Source: Mycobacterium sp. OAS707
GTDB lineage: Bacteria > Actinomycetota > Actinomycetes > Mycobacteriales > Mycobacteriaceae
Assembly: GCF_014873705.1 (NCBI RefSeq)
Contig: NZ_JADBDS010000002.1
Span: 496,001-560,000 of the forward strand
Direction: 5' to 3'
Length of the DNA stretch: 64,000 nt
Shown in pieces: positions 59,696 through 64,000 of this stretch. The notes under the pieces were generated by a model. That model did not search any database. It saw only the letters and a program-made list of their open reading frames with translations, and had not been told where the DNA came from. Position numbers and translations under genes: made by a program. The first letter of the stretch is position 1; each line of letters opens with the position of its first letter.

Positions 59696-60591
59696 GAGTC
59701 TCCTCGCGCATCATGCGACTGCGCAGCACTATCGGGACCGAAAGTATCTTGGCGGGAGCGGCTTTCGATCACCTCGCGCGCCAGCCCCGCGATCCGACTC
59801 TCCGCTACATCCTCGGCACCCTCAGCACCCAGAATCACCGCGGTCGGATAAATCCCCCGAACCAGGTCCGGACCGCCCGTCGCCGAGTCGTCGTCGGCCG
59901 CGTCGTAGAGGGCTTCCACCGCCACCCGCAGCGCCGAATCCGCATCGGTCACTTGCGAATAGAGTTTCTTGATCGATGATTTCGCGAAGATCGAGCCCGA
60001 TCCCACCGACTGATAGCCCTCTTCCTCGAGGTTCCAGCCACCGGCCGCGTCGAAAGACACGATCCGACCGGCGGCCTCGGGGTTCGGGTCGTCAAGGTCG
60101 TAGGCGGCCAACAGCGGCAGCGCCACGAAGCCCTGCAGAGCCGCACCGAGGTTGCCTCGCACCATCGTCGCCAACCGGTTGACCTTGCCGCGGAACGTCA
60201 GCGGCACGCCCTCGGTCTTCTCGTAGTGCTCGAGCTCGACCGCATACAGCCGGGCGAACTCCACCGCGATAGCCGCCGTGCCCGCGATCCCGGTCGCCGT
60301 GTAGTCGTCGGTGATGTACACCTTCTGCACGTCGCGGCCGGCGATCATGTTGCCCTGCGTGGACCGGCGATCGCCTGCCATCACGACGCCGCCGGGATAT
60401 TTCAGCGCGACGATCGTCGTGCCGTGCGGCAGCGCGTCGCCGGGGCTCGCGGAGACAACCCGGTTGATGGGCAGAAGTTCGGGCGCCTGACGGCGCAGCA
60501 AGTCAGAAAAGGAGGACAAATCCACAGGGACGGAAGGAACTCCTGCTAGAGGTGACGGGACGGCCAGTTGTTCTCGGTGTGGCCAGGTCAC
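59692..60591 (-). CDS. prcB: 20S proteasome beta subunit PrcB
   Basis: A 299-residue N-terminal nucleophile hydrolase. A 57-residue propeptide is removed before Thr58 ([21 protein letters not shown]), the catalytic threonine; [22 protein letters not shown] and the lysine needed for catalysis are present. Seven subunits form each inner ring. GTG start at 60591 overlaps the pup stop codon (GTGA). Confidence 0.96.
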   Translation of the reverse strand: MTWPHREQLAVPSPLAGVPSVPVDLSSFSDLLRRQAPELLPINRVVSASPGDALPHGTTIVALKYPGGVVMAGDRRSTQGNMIAGRDVQKVYITDDYTATGIAGTAAIAVEFARLYAVELEHYEKTEGVPLTFRGKVNRLATMVRGNLGAALQGFVALPLLAAYDLDDPNPEAAGRIVSFDAAGGWNLEEEGYQSVGSGSIFAKSSIKKLYSQVTDADSALRVAVEALYDAADDDSATGGPDLVRGIYPTAVILGAEGAEDVAESRIAGLAREVIESRSRQDTFGPDSAAQSHDARGDS

Positions 60592-60782
60592 TGGCCACCC
60601 TTCTGGACGTACGCACGCACGAAGTCCTCGGCGTTCTCTTCGAGGACGTCGTCGATCTCATCGAGCAGATCGTCGGTCTCCTCGGCCAGCTTCTCGCGAC
60701 GCTCTTGCCCGGCGGCCGTGCTGCCAGTGAGGTCGTCGTCCTCGCCGCCGCCACCGCCGCGCTTGGTCTGCTCCTGAGCCAT
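60588..60782 (-). CDS. pup: Prokaryotic ubiquitin-like protein Pup
   Basis: A 64-residue disordered protein: [17 protein letters not shown] at the start, the Mpa-binding helix ([21 protein letters not shown]) in the middle and the C-terminal GGQ. The final Gln64 must be deamidated by Dop before PafA can attach Pup to lysines. GGAGG lies about 6 nt before the ATG. Its stop codon overlaps prcB. The 222 bp upstream hold its promoter and a hairpin. Confidence 0.97.
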   Translation of the reverse strand: MAQEQTKRGGGGGEDDDLTGSTAAGQERREKLAEETDDLLDEIDDVLEENAEDFVRAYVQKGGQ

Positions 60783-60983
60783 CGCTGCCTCCTGCTATCT
60801 CAAATCCCTGGCCGGATGGGCTCACAGCTGCCCGCCGGTTCCTCCACACTATCCCAGCGCGAACATTGTGTTGGGCTTGGCGAACTCGGTGTTTCCACCG
60901 AGCCGTGCGTGCGATTACTCAGAATTCTAGCCACCGGGTCGCTGCCACGCCTTCTCAGCAAACCGGCTATACCGGGGTCTGAC

Positions 60984-60998
60984 CAGGCGTTACGCCTG
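60984..60998 (-). terminator. Hairpin after the small membrane protein gene
   Basis: CAGGCG-TTA-CGCCTG, a six-base-pair stem with a three-base loop, 7 bp after the stop codon at 61005. No U-tract follows, as is common for mycobacterial terminators. It may separate the small membrane protein from the pup-prcBA transcript. Confidence 0.4.
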
Positions 60999-61004
60999 CG
61001 GAGA

Positions 61005-61274
61005 TCACTTATGCGGAGCTTTGACCAACGGCGCCGCCTTGGCCACCGCAGGCGCGGTGAGAACCACGGTGGTGGTTTGGGTCTCCCCCTCGGTCATGGT
61101 CGGCGGCAGCGTAAACGCTGAATAAATTCCACGCCCTGACGGGATCTGACTCGTCCCCTGAAATCCGTTGAGGGCCAGCGGCAAGGCGACCATCAAGCCG
61201 ACCGCGGCCACCCCAAGGACCGCCCCGATCATCTTGCTCGACCGCGCCCGGCCGGTTGCTGTGTTGTGGGCCAT
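61005..61274 (-). CDS. Small membrane or exported protein between dop and pup (89 aa)
   Basis: ATG at 61274 with GGAG 8 nt upstream; an in-frame start 18 codons earlier lacks such a site. Residues 14-35 are a hydrophobic helix (MIGAVLGVAAVGLMVALPLAL) after a basic N-terminus, so it is a signal anchor or uncleaved signal peptide. The remaining 50 residues, with many Thr and Ala (TLPPTMTEGETQTTTVVLTAPAVA in overlapping parts), would lie outside the membrane. No known family is recognised. It lies on the same strand between dop and pup; a link to Pup-dependent degradation is possible only by position. Confidence 0.6.
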   Translation of the reverse strand: MAHNTATGRARSSKMIGAVLGVAAVGLMVALPLALNGFQGTSQIPSGRGIYSAFTLPPTMTEGETQTTTVVLTAPAVAKAAPLVKAPHK

Positions 61275-61455
61275 CGCGTTTGCTCCGCCCTTTCTTTCCG
61301 AAACACCCGAACCGCGGGTACACACCAAAACCTATGGGTGGGTGCGTCAGAAAGAATCGGGTGATTCCCTAAACCGGGTCCCCCATTTTGTTGGGAGTTT
61401 GCTGAGCGGCTCCTGAGCGTCGGCTTAGGGAACGCCGCAAGGCAGCTGTGGCCCG

Positions 61456-62952
61456 CTATTGGGTGAGCTGTTCCACCAATTCGGCAGCGCTGTCGACCGA
61501 GTCGAGCAGGGCCCCGACGTGCGCCTTGCTGCCCCGCAGCGGCTCCAGGGTTGGAATCCGGACGAGCGAATCGCCGCCGAGATCGAAAATCACCGAGTCC
61601 CAGCTGGCCGCGGCGATGTCGGCGCCGAAGCGGCGCAGGCACTCGCCACGGAAGTACGCGCGGGTGTCGGTCGGCGGGTTGTCCACGGCGTCGAGCACCT
61701 GCTGCTCGGTGACGAGCCGCTTCATCGAGCCGCGCGCCACCAGGCGGTTGTACAAACCCTTGTCCAGCCGCACATCGGAGTACTGAAGATCGACCAGGTG
61801 CAGCCGCGGCGCGGACCAATTGAGGTTCTCCCGCTGCCGGAAGCCCTCCAGCAGCCGCAGCTTGGCCGGCCAGTCCAGGATCTCCGCGCACTCCATCGGG
61901 TCGCGCTCGAGCAGGTCGAGAATGTTCGCCCACGTCTCGACGATGTCGGCGGCGCGCGGATCGGGATCGCGGCTGTCGACCAGCTTGGCGACGCGGTCGA
62001 GGTAAATGCGTTGCAGCGCAAGGGCTGTCAGCTCACGACCGTCGGCGAGCGCGACAGTGGCGCGCAGCGACGGGTCGCGGCTGATGACGTGCACCGCGTG
62101 CACCGGGCGGGCCAGCGCGAGATCGGTCAGGTCCATGCCCTCTTCGATCAGGTCGAGCACCAACGCCGTGGCGCCGACCTTCAAATACGTCGACGTTTCT
62201 GCCAGGTTGGCGTCGCCGATGATCACGTGCAGCCTGCGGTACTTGTCGGCGTCGGCGTGCGGCTCGTCGCGGGTGTTGATGATGCCGCGCTTGAGCGTGG
62301 TCTCGAGGCCGACCTCGACCTCGATGTAGTCGGAGCGCTGCGACAGCTGGAAGCCTGGCTCGTCACCCGAGGGCCCGATGCCCACCCGGCCCGAGCCGGT
62401 GATGACCTGGCGCGAAACCAGGTGCGGGGTCAGGCCCGCGATCACCGCCGAGAACGGCGTCTGACGCGACATCAGATAGTTCTCGTGCGATCCGTAGGAC
62501 GCGCCCTTGCCGTCGACATTGTTCTTGTAAAGCTGCAGCTTGGCAGCCCCTGGCACGCTCGCGACGTGGCGCGCCGCCGCCTCCATCACCCGCTCGCCGG
62601 CCTTGTCCCAGATCACCGCGTCCAGAGGGTCCGTGCATTCGGGTGCCGAGTACTCGGGATGGGCGTGGTCGACGTACAGCCGGGCGCCGTTGGTCAGGAT
62701 CATGTTGGCCGCACCGACCTCGTCGGCGTCGACGACCGGCGGCGGGCCGGCAGAGCGGCTCAGATCGAATCCACGGGCGTCCCGAAGCGGCGACTCCACC
62801 TCGTAATCCCAGCGGGTGCGCTTGGCACGCTGGATGCCTGCGGCGGCCGCATAAGCGAGCACGGCTTGGGTCGACGTCAGGATCGGATTCGCGGTCGGGT
62901 CGGACGGCGAGGAAATGCCGTACTCGACCTCGGTTCCGATTATCCGTTGCAT
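61456..62952 (-). CDS. dop: Deamidase of Pup, Dop
   Basis: A 498-residue paralogue of Paf[20 protein letters not shown] holds the metal-binding glutamate, and [19 protein letters not shown] the catalytic Asp95. The insertion between about residues 49 and 84 ([20 protein letters not shown] and on) is the Dop-loop that PafA lacks. Dop converts Pup-Gln to Pup-Glu and also removes Pup from substrates. Start at ATG 62952; the frame continues open upstream through 63066 without a good start. Confidence 0.95.
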   Translation of the reverse strand: MQRIIGTEVEYGISSPSDPTANPILTSTQAVLAYAAAAGIQRAKRTRWDYEVESPLRDARGFDLSRSAGPPPVVDADEVGAANMILTNGARLYVDHAHPEYSAPECTDPLDAVIWDKAGERVMEAAARHVASVPGAAKLQLYKNNVDGKGASYGSHENYLMSRQTPFSAVIAGLTPHLVSRQVITGSGRVGIGPSGDEPGFQLSQRSDYIEVEVGLETTLKRGIINTRDEPHADADKYRRLHVIIGDANLAETSTYLKVGATALVLDLIEEGMDLTDLALARPVHAVHVISRDPSLRATVALADGRELTALALQRIYLDRVAKLVDSRDPDPRAADIVETWANILDLLERDPMECAEILDWPAKLRLLEGFRQRENLNWSAPRLHLVDLQYSDVRLDKGLYNRLVARGSMKRLVTEQQVLDAVDNPPTDTRAYFRGECLRRFGADIAAASWDSVIFDLGGDSLVRIPTLEPLRGSKAHVGALLDSVDSAAELVEQLTQ

Positions 62953-62992
62953 GTGGCCCAGCGTAGGGGACGCCTGGCAGTAACCTGCGACC

Positions 62993-64000
62993 GTGCCATC
63001 CGAGCAACGCGACGCGGCCGCTTCCCGGTTCGTTGCCGCGCTCGGTGCCACCATGGCCGGAGCCAACTACCCGGTGACGATGGTGCGCGCGGTGATGGAA
63101 CAGACCGCCGTCGCGTACGGCCTCGACCACGAGTTTCTTGCGCTTCCCAACTATGTGCAGGTCGGCAGTTCTACCGGCGAGGGCATCTATATCGCCAATC
63201 CCGATTTCACTGTGCGCTACGACCAGTCCTTCCCGCTCGCCCAATTGGTGGCGCGTGCACCGTCGGGAACGATCAGTCCCGAAGACGGGATGGCCGAGCT
63301 CGACCGAATTCGCCACCTGGACAAGCGATTTCCGTTGTGGATCACCGTCGTGGGATACGCGGTGCAGAGCGTCGGGCTGGCACTGATCCTGCAGCCGACG
63401 CCGTGGAGCCTCTACGGTGCCGCATTCCTTGGTCTGCTGGTAGGCGGTCTGAGCGTGATCGGCCGACGCAACGAGTCGATCGGCTACATGCTCCCGACCG
63501 TCTGTGCGTTCCTGGTCGCGCTCATCGTGTTCTCGTTCGAGAACAGATGGCACGTCGGCACCGACAGCCTGCGCGCGCTCGCGGCGCCGCTCGCCACCTT
63601 CCTGCCCGGTGCGGCGATCACGCTCGCGGTGATCGAGCTGGCCACCCAGCATGTGGTGTCGGGGGCCAGCAGGTTGGTGGCGGGTTTCATGCAGATCGCG
63701 CAGTTGGCCTTCGGCATCCTGATCGCGGCGCAGATCGCGGGCATCGCCGATACCGACCTCGTCACCACCCAGTTCAACCGGCTCGGCCCGTGGGCGCCGT
63801 TCGTCGGGGTGCTGGTATACGGCTTCGGGATATGGCTGAACTTCGCTCCCCCGACGAAGTTCCTGCCGTGGATGGTGCTGATGCTGTACGTCGCGTACGG
63901 CGGCCAGTGGATCGGCAATGCAGTGCTCGGCAGCTATGCCAGCGGGTTCGGCGGTGGCCTGACGCTGATCCTGTTCGCGCTGGCGATCTCCCACCGGCCG
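62993..64000 (+). CDS. ThrE-family threonine/serine exporter, N-terminal part (cut by window edge)
   Basis: The frame is open from GTG 62993 to the window end, at least 336 residues. Residues 1-125 are the soluble ThrE domain with [19 protein letters not shown] and [15 protein letters not shown]. From about residue 120 hydrophobic segments follow: [54 protein letters not shown] and more. ThrE exports threonine and serine in corynebacteria. An additional amino-acid exporter near dop is usual in mycobacteria as far as memory serves. Start uncertain; no clear ribosome-binding site. It is divergent from dop, 40 bp apart. Confidence 0.8.
   Translation, partial: MPSEQRDAAASRFVAALGATMAGANYPVTMVRAVMEQTAVAYGLDHEFLALPNYVQVGSSTGEGIYIANPDFTVRYDQSFPLAQLVARAPSGTISPEDGMAELDRIRHLDKRFPLWITVVGYAVQSVGLALILQPTPWSLYGAAFLGLLVGGLSVIGRRNESIGYMLPTVCAFLVALIVFSFENRWHVGTDSLRALAAPLATFLPGAAITLAVIELATQHVVSGASRLVAGFMQIAQLAFGILIAAQIAGIADTDLVTTQFNRLGPWAPFVGVLVYGFGIWLNFAPPTKFLPWMVLMLYVAYGGQWIGNAVLGSYASGFGGGLTLILFALAISHRP

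Overview
This window is a piece of a high-G+C mycobacterial chromosome, most likely an environmental Mycobacterium/Mycolicibacterium. The marker genes lie in an order that recalls the Rv2062c-Rv2112c stretch of M. tuberculosis: cobN, cobG-cobH-cobIJ, cobK-cobM-cobL, the F420-dependent biliverdin reductase, pepE, helY-tatC-tatA-pafC-pafB, pafA, and prcA-prcB-pup-dop. Rv numbers are given from memory of gene order and protein families; no search was run.

Layout. Positions 1-12.5 kb hold aerobic cobalamin biosynthesis in three blocks: cobN (minus, cut by the window edge, with a 34-residue membrane peptide in front of it), cobG, cobH and cobIJ (plus), and a tightly overlapped SDR-cobL-cobM-cobK operon (minus). 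Between them sit a TauD-type dioxygenase, two paralogous ~100-residue proteins of unknown function, a divergent ABATE-regulator/EamA-transporter pair and a phosphotransferase. Positions 12.5-17.3 kb carry housekeeping and small-domain genes (FDOR, PepE, VOC, STAS-like, SRPBCC, a 5'-3' exonuclease, a DUF4333 protein). Positions 17.3-23.3 kb are helY, tatC, tatA, pafC and pafB.

The Pup-proteasome locus is split. Between pafB and pafA (23.3-27.9 kb) lies a minus-strand chain of five reading frames with ESX/type VII substrate-like features. After pafA comes an EspC-like gene overlapping a WXG-type/DUF1023 hydrolase gene. Between 31.4 kb and 58.9 kb an accessory island separates pafA from prcA. 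It encodes what looks like a whole route from choline to pyruvate: betaine ABC importer (proVWX), choline dehydrogenase, betaine aldehyde dehydrogenase, a three-component Rieske glycine-betaine monooxygenase, a dimethylglycine oxidase and a DgcA-like demethylase, heterotetrameric sarcosine oxidase (soxBDAG), serine hydroxymethyltransferase and serine dehydratase. Mycothiol-linked formaldehyde disposal (MscR plus an MBL hydrolase) is built into the sox operon.

Two operator families seem to organise the island. A TTGCGYRATACGMA-type box lies upstream of betB, of the Rieske ferredoxin gene and in the iclR-betA divergent region, where copies are about 20 bp apart; this fits the resident IclR regulator. 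A perfect CTGATATATCAG palindrome lies just downstream of the probable -10 boxes of glyA-sdaA and of soxBDAG, next to a GntR/FCD regulator gene. The first would control uptake and the steps down to dimethylglycine and sarcosine; the second would control sarcosine, serine and formaldehyde handling. The window ends with prcA-prcB-pup, a small membrane protein, dop, and the start of a ThrE-like transporter. No tRNA, rRNA, CRISPR array or transposase was recognised, and no gene-free stretch exceeds 300 bases.
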